Shown here piece after piece: positions 51,801 through 62,963 of a DNA stretch of 64,000 nt. The notes beneath the pieces were generated by a model, which had not been told where the DNA came from, searched no databases, and was given only the letters and a program-made list of their open reading frames with translations. This stretch comes from Clusia tigrina (taxonomy: Eukaryota; Arthropoda; Insecta; Diptera; Clusiidae): NCBI GenBank assembly GCA_920105625.2, contig OV050030.1, positions 103,509,698-103,573,697 on the forward strand. The letters run 5' to 3'. Every line of letters begins with the position of its first letter. Within the stretch, counting starts at the first letter, position 1. A program made the position numbers and the translations under genes.

Positions 51801-54800
51801 CATAAAACCTTGAAATTTTCTGATAATAAAAAACTCGTGCCTCGTGCCTCTTCTCAATTTAAGCTATCGCTCGTAGCAATGCTACCCTTGAGTCCAAAAT
51901 AAAATACTGATAAAAATTCAAATGGCCTCAACCTCTATAAGGTATGTTCTGTACCTATCAAAGTTTGCAACATTCAAATGTTTGTAACTTTTTTCTGGAG
52001 CGTCATAAAATCTTGAAATTTTGTGACAATAAAGTACTCGTGCCTCGTGCCTCTTCTCAATTTAAGCTATCGCTCATAGCTATGCTACCTTGGCGTCCCA
52101 ATCCAACACTGAAAGACCTTCAAATGGCCCTATCTTCAATACGGTGCGTCCTACACCTATCAAAGTTTGCAACATTCAAGTGCTTGTAACTTTTTTCTGG
52201 AGCGTTATAAAATCTAGATATTTTGTGCCAGTAAAGTACTCGCGCCTCTTATCAATTTGAGCTATCGCTCATAGCTATTCTACCTTGGAGTCCAAAATCA
52301 AACATTGATAAAACTTCAACTGGCCCTAACTTGAATACGGTGCGCCCCAGACCTATCAAAGTTTGAGACATTCAAATGCTTGTAACTTTTTTCTGGAGCC
52401 TCATAAAATCTTGAAATTTTGTGACAGTAAAGTACTCGATCCTCTTATCAATTTAAGCTATCGCTCATAGCTATGCTACCTTGGAGTCCCAAATCAAACA
52501 CTGATAAAACTTCAAATGGCCCTATCTTCAATACGGTGCGTCCTACACCTAGCAAAGCTTGCAACAATCAAATGCTTGTAACTTTTACTGGAGCCTAATA
52601 AAATCTGGAAATTTTGTGACAATAAAGTAATCGTGCCTGTTGTCAATTTAAGCTACCGCTCATAGCTAAGCTACGTTCGAGTCCCAAATCAAACATTGAT
52701 AAAACTTCAAATGGCCCTAAGTTCAATACGGTGCGTCCTACACCTATCAAAGTTTGCAACATTCAAAGGATTGTAACTTTTTACTGGAGCCTAATAAAGT
52801 CTTGAAATTTTGTGACAATAAAGTACTCGTGCCTCGTGCCTCTTCTCAATTTAAGCTATCGTTCGTAGCTATGTTACCCTTGAGTCCAAAATAAAATACT
52901 GATAAAACTTTAAATGGCCCAAACTTCTACAAGGTATGTCCTATACCTATCAAAGTTTGCAACATTCAAATGCTTGTAACTTTTTTCTGGAGCGTCATAA
53001 AATCTTCAAATTTGTGCCAGTAAAGTACTCGAGCCTCTTATGAATTTAAGCTATCGCTCATAGCTATGCTACCTTGGAGTCCCAAATCAAACACTGATAA
53101 ACCTTCAAATGGTCCTATCTTCAATACGGTGCGTCCTACACCTATCAAAGTTTGCAACAATCAAATGTCCCAAATCAAACATTGATAAAACTTCAAATGG
53201 CCCTAAGTTCAATACGGTGCGTCCTACACCTATCAAAGTTTGCAACATTCAAAGGCTTGTAACTTTTTACTGGAGCGTCATAAAACCTTGAAATTTTCTG
53301 ATAATAAAAAACTCGTGCCTCGTGCCTCTTCTCAATTTAAGCTATCGCTCGTAGCAATGCTACCCTTGAGTCCAAAATAAAATACTGATAAAAATTCAAA
53401 TGGCCTCAACTTCTATAAGGTATGTTCTGTACCTATCAAAGTTTGCAACATTCAAATGTTTGTAACTTTTTTCTGGAGCGTCATAAAATCTTGAAATTTT
53501 GTGACAATAAAGTACTCGTGCCTCGTGCCTCTTCTCAATTTAAGCTATCGCTCATAGCTATGCTACCTTGGCGTCCCAATCCAACACTGAAAGACCTTCA
53601 AATGGCCCTATCTTCAATACGGTGCGTCCTACACCTATCAAAGTTTGCAACATTCAAGTGCTTGTAACTTTTTTCTGGAGCGTTATAAAATCTAGATATT
53701 TTGTGCCAGTAAAGTACTCGCGCCTCTTATCAATTTGAGCTATCGCTCATAGCTATTCTACCTTGGAGTCCAAAATCAAACATTGATAAAACTTCAACTG
53801 GCCCTAACTTGAATACGGTGCGCCCCAGACCTATCAAAGTTTGAGACATTCAAATGCTTGTAACTTTTTTCTGGAGCCTCATAAAATCTTGAAATTTTGT
53901 GACAGTAAAGTACTCGATCCTCTTATCAATTTAAGCTATCGCTCATAGCTATGCTACCTTGGAGTCCCAAATCAAGCATTGATAAAACTTCAACTGGCCC
54001 TAACTTCAATAGAGTGCATCCTACACCTATCAAAGTTTGCAACAATCAAATGCTTGTAACTTTTTACTGGAGCGTCATAAAACCTTGAAATTTTGTGAAA
54101 ATAAAGTACTCGTGCCTCGTGCCTCTTCTCAATTTAAGCTATCGTTCGTAGCTATGTTACCCTTGAGTCCAAAATAAAATACTGATAAAACTTTAAATGG
54201 CCCAAACTTCTATAAGATATGTCCTATACCTATCAAAGTTTGCAACATTCAAATGCTTGTAACTTTTTTCTGGAGCGTCATAAAATCTTCAAATTTGTGC
54301 CAGTAAAGTACTCGAGCCTCTTATGAATTTAAGCTATCGCTCATAGCTATGCTACCTTGGAGTCCCAAATCAAACACTGATAAACCTTCAAATGGTCCTA
54401 TCTTCAATACGGTGCGTCCTACACCTATCAAAGTTTGCAACAATCAAATGTCCCAAATCAAACATTGATAAAACTTCAAATGGCCCTAAGTTCAATACGG
54501 TGCGTCCTACACCTATCAAAGTTTGCAACATTCAAAGGCTTGTAACTTTTTACTGGAGCGTCATAAAACCTTGAAATTTTCTGATAATAAAAAACTCGTG
54601 CCTCGTGCCTCTTCTCAATTTAAGCTATCGCTCGTAGCAATGCTACCCTTGAGTCCAAAATAAAATACTGATAAAAATTCAAATGGCCTCAACCTCTATA
54701 AGGTATGTTCTGTACCTATCAAAGTTTGCAACATTCAAATGTTTGTAACTTTTTTCTGGAGCGTCATAAAATCTTGAAATTTTGTGACAATAAAGTACTC

Positions 54801-55622
54801 GTGCCTCGTGCCTCTTCTCAATTTAAGCTATCGCTCATAGCTATGCTACCTTGGCGTCCCAATCCAACACTGAAAGACCTTCAAATGGCCCTATCTTCAA
54901 TACGGTGCGTCCTACACCTATCAAAGTTTGCAACATTCAAGTGCTTGTAACTTTTTTCTGGAGCGTTATAAAATCTAGATATTTTGTGCCAGTAAAGTAC
55001 TCGCGCCTCTTATCAATTTGAGCTATCGCTCATAGCTATTCTACCTTGGAGTCCAAAATCAAACATTGATAAAACTTCAACTGGCCCTAACTTGAATACG
55101 GTGCGCCCCAGACCTATCAAAGTTTGAGACATTCAAATGCTTGTAACTTTTTTCTGGAGCCTCATAAAATCTTGAAATTTTGTGACAGTAAAGTACTCGA
55201 TCCTCTTATCAATTTAAGCTATCGCTCATAGCTATGCTACCTTGGAGTCCCAAATCAAACACTGATAAAACTTCAAATGGCCCTATCTTCAATACGGTGC
55301 GTCCTACACCTAGCAAAGCTTGCAACAATCAAATGCTTGTAACTTTTACTGGAGCCTAATAAAATCTGGAAATTTTGTGACAATAAAGTAATCGTGCCTG
55401 TTGTCAATTTAAGCTACCGCTCATAGCTAAGCTACGTTCGAGTCCCAAATCAAACATTGATAAAACTTCAAATGGCCCTAAGTTCAATACGGTGCGTCCT
55501 ACACCTATCAAAGTTTGCAACATTCAAAGGATTGTAACTTTTTACTGGAGCCTAATAAAGTCTTGAAATTTTGTGACAATAAAGTACTCGTGCCTCGTGC
55601 CTCTTCTCAATTTAAGCTATCG
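48818..55622 (+). repeat. HOR: five units of 1283 or 1478 bp (A-B-A-B pattern)
   Basis: The landmark 'ttcgtagctatgttac' at 48818, 50101, 51384, 52862 and 54145 gives units of 1283, 1283, 1478, 1283 and about 1478 bp. All five share a truncated monomer where 'aatcaaatg' joins 'tcccaaatc' directly (near 49123, 50406, 51689, 53167 and 54450), removing roughly 105-110 bp. The longer units have one extra monomer with 'cctagcaaagcttgc' (52551 and 55312, exactly 2761 bp apart). Shared variants 'ttctacaagg' (second and fourth units) and 'tataagatatg' (third and fifth) show that a 2761-bp pair was duplicated as a block. Confidence 0.92.
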
Positions 55623-56179
55623 CTCGTAGCTATGCTACCCTTGAGTCCAAAAAAAAATACTGATAAAACTTTAAATGGCCCTAACTTCTATAAGGTATGT
55701 CCTATACCTATCAAAGTTGGCAACATTCAAATGCTTGTAACTTTTTTCTGGAGCGTCATAAAATCATGAAATGTGTGACAGTAAAGTACTCGAGCCTCCT
55801 ATCAATTTAAGCTATGGCTCATAGCTATGCTACCTTGGCGTCCCAATCCAACACTGATATAACTTCAAATACCCCTAACTTCAATACGGTGCGTCCTACA
55901 CCTATCACAGTTTGCAACAATCAAATGCTTGTAACTTTTTACTGGAGTGTAATAAAATCTTGAAATTTTGTGACAATTAAGTAATCGTGCCTGTTGTCAA
56001 TTTAACCTATCGCTCATAGCTATGCTACCCTTGAGTCCCAAATCAAACACTGATAAAACTTCAAATGGTCCCAGCTTCAATACGGTGCGTCCTACGCCTT
56101 TCAAAGTTTGCAACATTCAACTGCTTGTAACTTTTTACTGGAGCGTCATAAAACCTTGAATATTTGTGACAATAAAGTA

Positions 56180-56238
56180 CTCGTGCCTCGTGCCTTGTGC
56201 CTCGTGGCTCGTGCCTCGTGCCTAGTGCCTCGTGCCTC
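56180..56238 (+). repeat. (CTCGTGC)n minisatellite, n~8, ancestral host monomer
   Basis: The host monomer keeps the full 'ctggagcgtcataaaacc' segment that is deleted in the 1-39 kb copies, so this is the undeleted parental form. Confidence 0.93.
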
Positions 56239-57612
56239 TTCTCAATTTAAGCTATCGCTCGTAGCTATGCTACCCTTGAGTCCAAAATAAAATACTTATA
56301 AAACTTCAAATGGCCTTAACTTCTATAAGGTATGTTCTATACCTATCAAAGTTTGCAACATTCAAATGCTTGTAACTTTTTTCTGGAGCGTCATTAAATC
56401 TTAAAATTTTGTGACAGTAAAGTACTCGAGCCTCTTATCAATTTAAGCTATCGCTCATAACTATGCTACCGTGGAGTCCCAAATCATATTCTTTTAAAGC
56501 TTCAAATTGCCCTAACTTCAATACTGTGCGTCCGACACCTATCAAAGTTTGCAACATTCGAATGCTTGTAACTTTTACTGGAGCGTGATAAAATCTTGAT
56601 ATATTGTGACAATAAAGTAATGGTGCCTGTTGTCAATTTAAGCTATCGCTCATAGCTATGCCACCTTCGACTCCCAAATCAAATACTGTTGAAGCTTCAA
56701 TTTGCCCTAACTTCAATACTGTGCGTCCTACACCTATCAAAGTTTGCAACATTCAAATGCTTGTAACTTTTTACTGGAGCGTCATAAAACCTTGAAATTT
56801 TGTGAAAATAAAAAACTCGTGCCTCGTGCCTCTTCTCAATTTAAGCTATCGCTCCTAGCAATGCTACCCTTGAGTCCAAAATAAAATACTGATAAAAATT
56901 CAAATGGCCTCAACTTCTATAAGGTATGTTCTATACCTATCAAAGTTTGCAACATTCAAATGTTTGTAACTTTTTTCTGGAGCGTCATAAAATCTTGAAA
57001 TTTTGTGACAATAAAGTACTCGTGCCTCGTGCCTCTTCTCAATTTAAGCTATCGCTCGTAGCTATGCTACCCTTGAGTCCAAAAAAAAATACTGATAAAA
57101 CTTCAAATGGCCCTAACTTCTATAATGTATGTCCTATACCTATCAAAGTTTGCAGCATTCAAATGCTTGTAACTTTTTTCTGGAGCGTCATAAAATCATG
57201 AAATTTTGTGACAGTAAAGTACTCGACCCTCCTATCAATTTAAGCTATCGCTCATAGCTATGCTACCTTGGCGTCCCAATCCAACACTGATAGATTTTCA
57301 AATAGCCCTAACTTCAATACGGTGCGTCCTACACTTATCACAGTTTGCAACATTCAAATGCTTGTAACTTTTTTCTGCAGCGTCATAGAATCTTGAAATT
57401 TTGTGACATTAAAGTATTCGAGCCTGTTGTCAATTTAAGCTACCGCTCATAGCTATGCTACCCTTGAGTCCCAAATCAAACACTGATAAAACTTCAAATG
57501 GCCCTAGCTTCAATACGGTGCGTCCTACGCCTTTCAAAGTTTGCAACATTCAACTGCTTGTAACTTTTTACTGGAGCGTCATAAAACCTTGAATATTTGT
57601 GACAATAAAGTA

Positions 57613-57699
57613 CTCGTGCCTCGTGCCTCGTGGCTCGTGCCTCGTGCCTCGTGGCTCGTGCCTCGTGGCTCGTGCCTCGTGCCTAGTGCCTCGTGCCTC
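57613..57699 (+). repeat. (CTCGTGC)n minisatellite, n~12, ancestral host monomer
   Basis: Also in an undeleted host monomer. Three interspersed CTCGTGG units show a pattern different from the 1-39 kb copies, indicating separate expansion. Confidence 0.93.
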
Positions 57700-59452
57700 T
57701 TCTCAATTTAAGCTATCGCTCGTAGCTATGCTACCCTTGAGTCCAAAATAAAATACTTATAAAACTTCAAATGGCCTTAACTTCTATAAGGTATGTTCTA
57801 TACCTATCAAAGTTTGCAACATTCAAATGCTTGTAACTTTTTTCTGGAGCGTCATTAAACCTTAACATTTTGTGACAGTAAAGTACTCGAGCCTCTTATC
57901 AATTTAAGCTATCGCTCATAACTATGCTACCGTGGAGTCCCAAATCATATACTGTTAAAGCTTCAAATTGCCCTAACTTCAATACTGTGCGTCCGACACC
58001 TATCAAAGTTTGCAACATTCGTATGCTTGTAACTTTTTACTGGAGCGTGATAAAATCTTGATATATTGTGACAATAAAGTAATGGTGCCTGTTGTCAATT
58101 TAAGCTATCGCTCATAGCTATGCCACCTTCGACTCCCAAATCAAATACTCTTAAAGCTTTAAATTGCCCTAACTTCAATACTGTGCGTCCTACACCTATC
58201 AAAGTTTGCAACATTCGAATGCTTGTAACTTTTTACTGGAGCGTGATAAAATCTTGATATATTGTGACAATTAAGTAGTCGTGCCTCTTATCAATTTAAG
58301 CTATCGCTCGTAGCTATGCTACCCTGGAGTCCCAAATCAAATACTGTTACAGCTTCAAATTGCCCTAACTTCAATACTGTGCGTCCTACACCTATCAAAG
58401 TTTGCAACATTCGAATGCTTGTAACTTTTTACTGGAGCGTGATAAAATCTTGATATATTGTGACAATAAAGTAATGGTGCCTGTTGTCTATTTAAGCTAT
58501 CGCTCATAGCTATGCCACCTTCGAGTCCAAAATCACACATTGATAAAACTTCAAATGGCCCGAACTTCAATACGGTGCGTCCTACACCTATCAAAGTTTG
58601 CAACATTCAAATGCTTGTAACTTTTTACTGGAGCGTCATAAAACCTTGAAATTTTGTGACAATAAAGTTATCGTGCCTCTTATCAATATAAGTTATGGCT
58701 CATAGCTTTGCTACCCTTGAGTCCCAAATCAAACACTGACAAAACTTCAAATGGCCCTAAATTCTATTCTGTGCGTCCTATACCTATCAAAGTTTGCAAC
58801 AATCAAATGCTTGTAACTTTTTGCTAGACCGTAATAAAATCTTGAAATTTTGTGACAATAAAGTAATCGTGCCTGTTGTCAATTTCAGCTATCGCTCATA
58901 GCTATGCTACATTGGAGTCCCAAATCAAACACTGATCAAACTTCAAATAGCCCTAACTTCAATACGGTGCGTCCTACACCTATCAAAGTTTGCAACAATC
59001 AAATGCTTGTAACTTTTTACTTTAGTGTAATAAAATCTTGAAATTTTGTGACAATAAAGTAATCGTGCCTATTGTCAATTTAAGCTACCGCTCATAGGTA
59101 TGCTACCTTCGAGACCCAAATCAAACATTGATAAAACTTCAAATGGCCCGAACTTCAATACGGTGCGTCCTACACCTAAAAAGTTTGCAACATTCAAAAG
59201 CTTGCAACTATTTACTGGAGCGTCATAAAACCTTGAAATTTTGTGACAATAAAGTAATCGTGCCTGTTGTCAACTTAAGCTATCGCTCGTAGCTATGCTA
59301 CCCTTGAGTCGAAAATAAAATACTGATAAAACTGCAAATGGCCTTAACTTCTATAGGGTATGTTCTATACCTATCAAAATTTGCAACATTCAAATGCTTG
59401 TAACTTTTTACTGGAGCGTCATAAAACCTTGAAATTTTGTGACAATAAAGTA

Positions 59453-59476
59453 CTCGTGCCTCGTGCCTCGTGCCTC
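59453..59476 (+). repeat. (CTCGTGC)n minisatellite, n~3
   Basis: Short form without variant units, in a full-length monomer. It is close to the n=2 forms seen in the 48.8-55.6 kb HOR. Confidence 0.85.
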
Positions 59477-60625
59477 TTCTCAATTTAAGCTATCGCTCAT
59501 AGCTATGCTACTATTGAGTCCCAAATCAAACACTGATAAAACTTCAACTGGCCGTAACTTCAATACGGTGCGTGCTACACCTATCAAAGTTTGCAACATT
59601 CAAATGCTTGTAACTTTTTACTGGAGCGTAATAAAATCTTGACATTTTATGACAATAAAGTAATCGTGCCTGTGGTTAATTTAAGCTATAGCTCATAGCT
59701 ATGCTACCGTGGAGTCCCAAATCAAACACTGATAAAACTTGAAATGACCCTAACTTCAATACGGTGCGTCCTACACCTATCAAAGTTTGGAGCATTCAAA
59801 TGCTTGTAACTTTTTACAGGAGCGTAATAAAATCTTGAAATTTTGTGACAATAAAGGAATCGTGCCTGTTGTCAATTTAAGCTATCGCTCATAGCTATAC
59901 TACCCTCGAGTCCCAAATCAAACACTGATAAAACTTCAAATGGCCCTAACTTCAATACGGTGCATCTTACACCTATCAAAGATTGCAACATTCAAATGCT
60001 TGTAACTTTTTACTGGAGCGTAACAAAATCTTGAAATTTTGTGCCTGTTGTTAATTTAACCTATAGCTCATAGCTATGCTACCCTTGATTCCAAAATAAA
60101 ATACTAATAAAACTTCAAATGGCCCTAACTTCTATAAGGTATGTCCTATACCTATCAAAGTTTGCAACATTCAAATGCTTCTAACTTTTTACTGGAGCGT
60201 CATAAAACCTTGAAATTTTGTGACAATTAAGTAGTCGTGCCTGTTAACAATTTAAGCTATCGCTCATAGCTTTGCTACCCTTGAGTCCCAAATCAAACAC
60301 TGATAAAACTTCAAATGGCCCTAACTTCTATTCTGTGCGTCCTTTACCTATCAAAGTTTGCAACAATCAAATGCTTGTAACTTTTTACTGGAGTGTAATA
60401 ACATCTTGCAATTTTGTGACAATAAAGTAATCGTGCCTGTTGTCAATTTAATCTATCGCTCATAGCTATGCTACCATTGAGTCCCAAATAAAACACTGAT
60501 AAAACTTCAAATGGCCCTAGCTTCAATACGGTGCGTCCTACACCTATCAAAGTTTGCAACATTCAAATGCTTGTAACTTTTTACTGAAGCGTCATAAAAC
60601 CCTGAAATTTTGTGACAATAAAGTA

Positions 60626-60670
60626 CTCGTGCCTCGTGCCTCGTGCCTCGTGCCTAGTGCCTCGTGCCTC
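60626..60670 (+). repeat. (CTCGTGC)n minisatellite, n~6
   Basis: Followed immediately by a deletion joining 'gcctcttctc' to 'taaggtatg', about 100 bp shorter than the normal spacing. Confidence 0.9.
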
Positions 60671-61560
60671 TTCTCTAAGGTATGTTCTATACCTATCAAA
60701 GTTTGCAACATTCAAATGCTTATAACTTTTTTCTGGAGTGTCATAAAATCTTGAGATTTTGTGACAGTAAAGTACTCGAGCCTCTTATCAATTTAAGCTA
60801 TCGCTCATAGCTATGCTACCATTGAGTCCCAAATCAAACACTGATAAAACTTCAACTGGCCCTAACTTCAATACGGTGCGTCCTACACCTATCAAAGTTT
60901 CCAACAATCAAATGCTTGTAACTTTTTACTGGAGCGTCATAAAACCTTGAAATTTAGTGACAATAAAGTAATCGTGCCGCTTATCAATTTAAGCTATCGC
61001 TCATAGCTTTGCTACCCTTGAGTCCCAAATCAAACACTGATAAAACTTGAAATGGCCCTAAATTCTATTCTGTGCGTCCTATACCTATCAAAGTTTGCAA
61101 CATTCAAACGCTTGTAACTTTTTTCTGGAGCGTCATAAAATCTTGAAATTTTGTGCCAGTAAAGTACTCGAGCCTCTTATCAATTTAAGCTATCGCTCAT
61201 AGCTATGCTACCCTTGAGTCCCAAATCAAACACTGATAAAACTTCAAATGGCCCTAGCTTCTATTCTGGCATCCTATACCTATCAAAGTTTGCAAAATTC
61301 AAATCCTTGTAACTTTTTTCTGGAGCGTCATAAAATCTTGAAATTTTGTGCCTCTTGTTAATTTAACCTATAGCTCATAGCTATGCTACCCTTGATTCCA
61401 AAATAAAATACTAATAAAACTTCAAATGGCCCTAACTTATATAAGGTATGTCCTATACCTATCAAAGTCTGCAACATTCAAATGCTTGTAACTTTTTTCT
61501 GGAGCGTCATAAAATCTTGTAATTTTGTGCCAGTAAAGTACTCGAGCCTCTTATCAATTT

Positions 61561-61851
61561 TAGGGGTTGAAGCGTCAGTTTACATTGAAGCGTAAATTTC
61601 GTTGAAGCGTAAATTTTCGCAGGATGGGAATATGCGTTTATAATTCTAGGAACATTAGCTTCTATTCCATTTAGACCGATAGTGCGTGGCGAAGAGTCAC
61701 ATCCTGCCCGAGGTAACCCTGCTATTTATAGCAGAACACTACGGATCTAGACTGAGGAGTCAATAAACACCTCCCCGGATACAGGGTGTGGAAGAGCAAA
61801 CCTCTATAAAAAACCTCTGGGTTGGAGGAAGATGTCATACGACCCGTGTCG
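61561..61851 (+). other. Retrotransposon 5' untranslated region
   Basis: About 290 bp separate the satellite junction from the first in-frame ATG of ORF1. The segment is unlike the satellite. It begins with three copies of a short direct repeat and contains no open frame of note. An internal promoter would be expected here in non-LTR elements, but no TATA box or downstream promoter element can be assigned with confidence. Confidence 0.65.
61567..61620 (+). repeat. Three 17-18 bp direct repeats in the 5'UTR
   Basis: 'ttgaagcgt' starts at 61567, 61585 and 61602, each followed by a T/A-rich spacer ('cagtttaca', 'aaatttcg', 'aaattttcgc'). Short tandem repeats at the 5' end are known in several non-LTR elements; here they lie directly at the satellite junction. 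Confidence 0.85.
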
Positions 61852-62963
61852 ATGCTCAGCCTGGCTGGGGACCCAGGTAAAAAAATAGCCCAATCTCTAA
61901 CGGAGTGCTCCGGATACTTGGCGTTTAAACCCGTCCGTCCGTCAAAGCAGGCCTATTATGATAGGAAGGCGGCCATCAGGGTCATGGCTAAACATGAGAT
62001 TCTACCCACAGACCAGCTCACTGAGGAGTAGGCCAAATCGGTAGGGTGGGCAACGGGGTTGCTATCGGCTTGGGCGAACCGGCGGGTACAGCCCCAAAGA
62101 GACAACGTTCGGCTGAAGAGGCGGGTGAGGTCGCTAAAAGACAAAAAGTCAGCGGCCAGAAATACCCATCCTATAGCGACGTTGTCAAAGGTGGGGGTAA
62201 GATGCTGGCCATCATTGACCGGAAGGAGGAGGAAGGGATCATACCCAAAGAGAAGTGGAAGTGGGTGGAGCAAGCGATTGCCGAAGTCTACCTCCAAGTC
62301 TTAGAGGAAAACCCTGGACCCCCCTTTCTGTCATGATGCGGGCTGGTATCAGGGCAGGGCCAAGCTTATCGCATGCGATGACAGCAGGTCAGCCAATCTT
62401 AACAAGATCGCGGTAAGCAAGGTTGGCGAGATCTGGCCGGGAGCCAAGCTAGAGGCCATCAGCAGGGAAGAAGTTTCCAGTAGACCCAGAGCCCGGATCT
62501 GGATCCCGGCTCAGCCAGCTGAACCGGAGAGAATAGAGGCGATCTTTAGATCGTGCAACAGAGAGCTGCCAACCCATAACTGGAAGCTAGCGAAACTCGA
62601 GGAGCCAGTGGAAGGTAGGAGGCAGGTGTTGCTGATACTCAACGCTGAGTCCCTTGCCCCACTGGCAGAGAGAAATGGGGTAGTCAGGTTCGGGTTCGTT
62701 GACGCGACCGTTCGGATCTATCTATTTTGGAACCGGAGGAGATAGAATGTGACAAGGCTAGCGAGGCTGGCGGTGGTGAAGAAGGGCTGTCCAGCAGCCA
62801 AAGTTCGACCGACTCAGAGCAGTTGACCGGGGTCGGGCAGCTCTTTGAGGAGGAGGACCTTCTTGACTACACTGAAAATGAGGAGGACGCGGACGTCACG
62901 ATGGTGGAGGTGAGAAGGACAGATTCTTATGAAGCTGATCCAAATCAACCTCCACCTTTGTAA
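61852..62963 (+). pseudogene. Retrotransposon ORF1 (DUF4780-like), disrupted
   Basis: ORF1 of non-LTR elements encodes an RNA-binding, RNP-forming protein. An ATG at 61852 opens a frame ('MLSLAGDPGKK') that meets TAG at 62029-62031. Similarity then moves to another frame around 62065-62085 ('GTAPKRQRSAEEAG', a basic nuclear-localisation-like stretch), and returns to the first frame near a six-C run at 62319-62324, just before a TGA at 62334. There 'AGWYQGRAKLIACDD', 'GEIWPGAKLEAI' and 'NRELPTHNWKLA' give the core typical of DUF4780 proteins, ending at TAG 62743. A third switch near 62710-62730 leads into an acidic serine-rich tail ('LFEEEDLLDYTENEED') that stops at 62961-62963. One stop and three frame changes make it non-functional. 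The family call rests on motif recall, not a search. Confidence 0.75.

Larger units (their letters stand above)
1..61560 (+). repeat. Satellite DNA array, ~196-bp monomer
   Basis: The same ~195-196 bp unit is repeated head to tail through this interval; landmarks such as 'tagctatgct' recur at 791, 987 and 1183, exactly 196 bp apart. Each monomer has, in order, a 'gagtcccaaatcaaacactg' box, a variable 'cttcaatacggtgcgtcc' segment, a highly conserved 'cctatcaaagtttgcaac' core, a T-rich tract, 'ctggagcgtcataaaa', 'ttgaaattttgtgac' and 'aatttaagctatcgctcatag'. Two recurring sequence types alternate irregularly: one with 'ttttttctgg' and 'cagtaaagtactcgagcctc', the other with 'tttttactgg' and 'aataaagtaatcgtgcctg'. 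All monomers lie on the + strand except one inverted block. No monomer encodes anything recognisable. Centromeric or pericentromeric heterochromatin is an inference from size and organisation. Confidence 0.98.
55623..61560 (+). repeat. Older, irregular satellite flank next to retroelement
   Basis: Monomers are diverged. A ~1.43-kb duplication links 56.06-56.67 kb with 57.49-58.1 kb ('caacattcaactgc' and 'aaatacttataaaac'), with offset 1433 bp before and 1461 bp after the minisatellite, a difference of four 7-bp units. Monomers with 'gatatattgtgac' recur near 56.6, 58.05, 58.25 and 58.45 kb. Several monomers have internal deletions, for example near 60045, 60675 and 61350. The array is interrupted after 'cttatcaattt' at about 61560. 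Confidence 0.8.

Noticed and set aside
1470..61000. Dozens of 60-90 residue open frames on both strands, many nearly identical
   Set aside because: Each is a translation of one satellite monomer in a frame that happens to be open. They recur at monomer or HOR spacing, some begin at non-ATG codons, and none shows a domain or codon bias.
1..61560. CRISPR array
   Set aside because: The repeat period is ~196 bp with no unique spacers between short repeats, no cas genes, and a eukaryotic context.
1..61560. Polyadenylation signals (AATAAA) and hairpins as gene ends or RNA genes
   Set aside because: They are part of the monomer consensus ('gacaataaag', 'agctatcgctcatagct') and recur in many units with no associated transcript structure visible. 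No tRNA or rRNA pattern was found.
61822..61851. Upstream start for ORF1
   Set aside because: The frame extends to 61822, but that codon is TTG; the first in-frame ATG is at 61852.
62046..62336. Stand-alone 96-codon gene
   Set aside because: It begins at GTG and is the middle section of the frameshifted retrotransposon ORF1.
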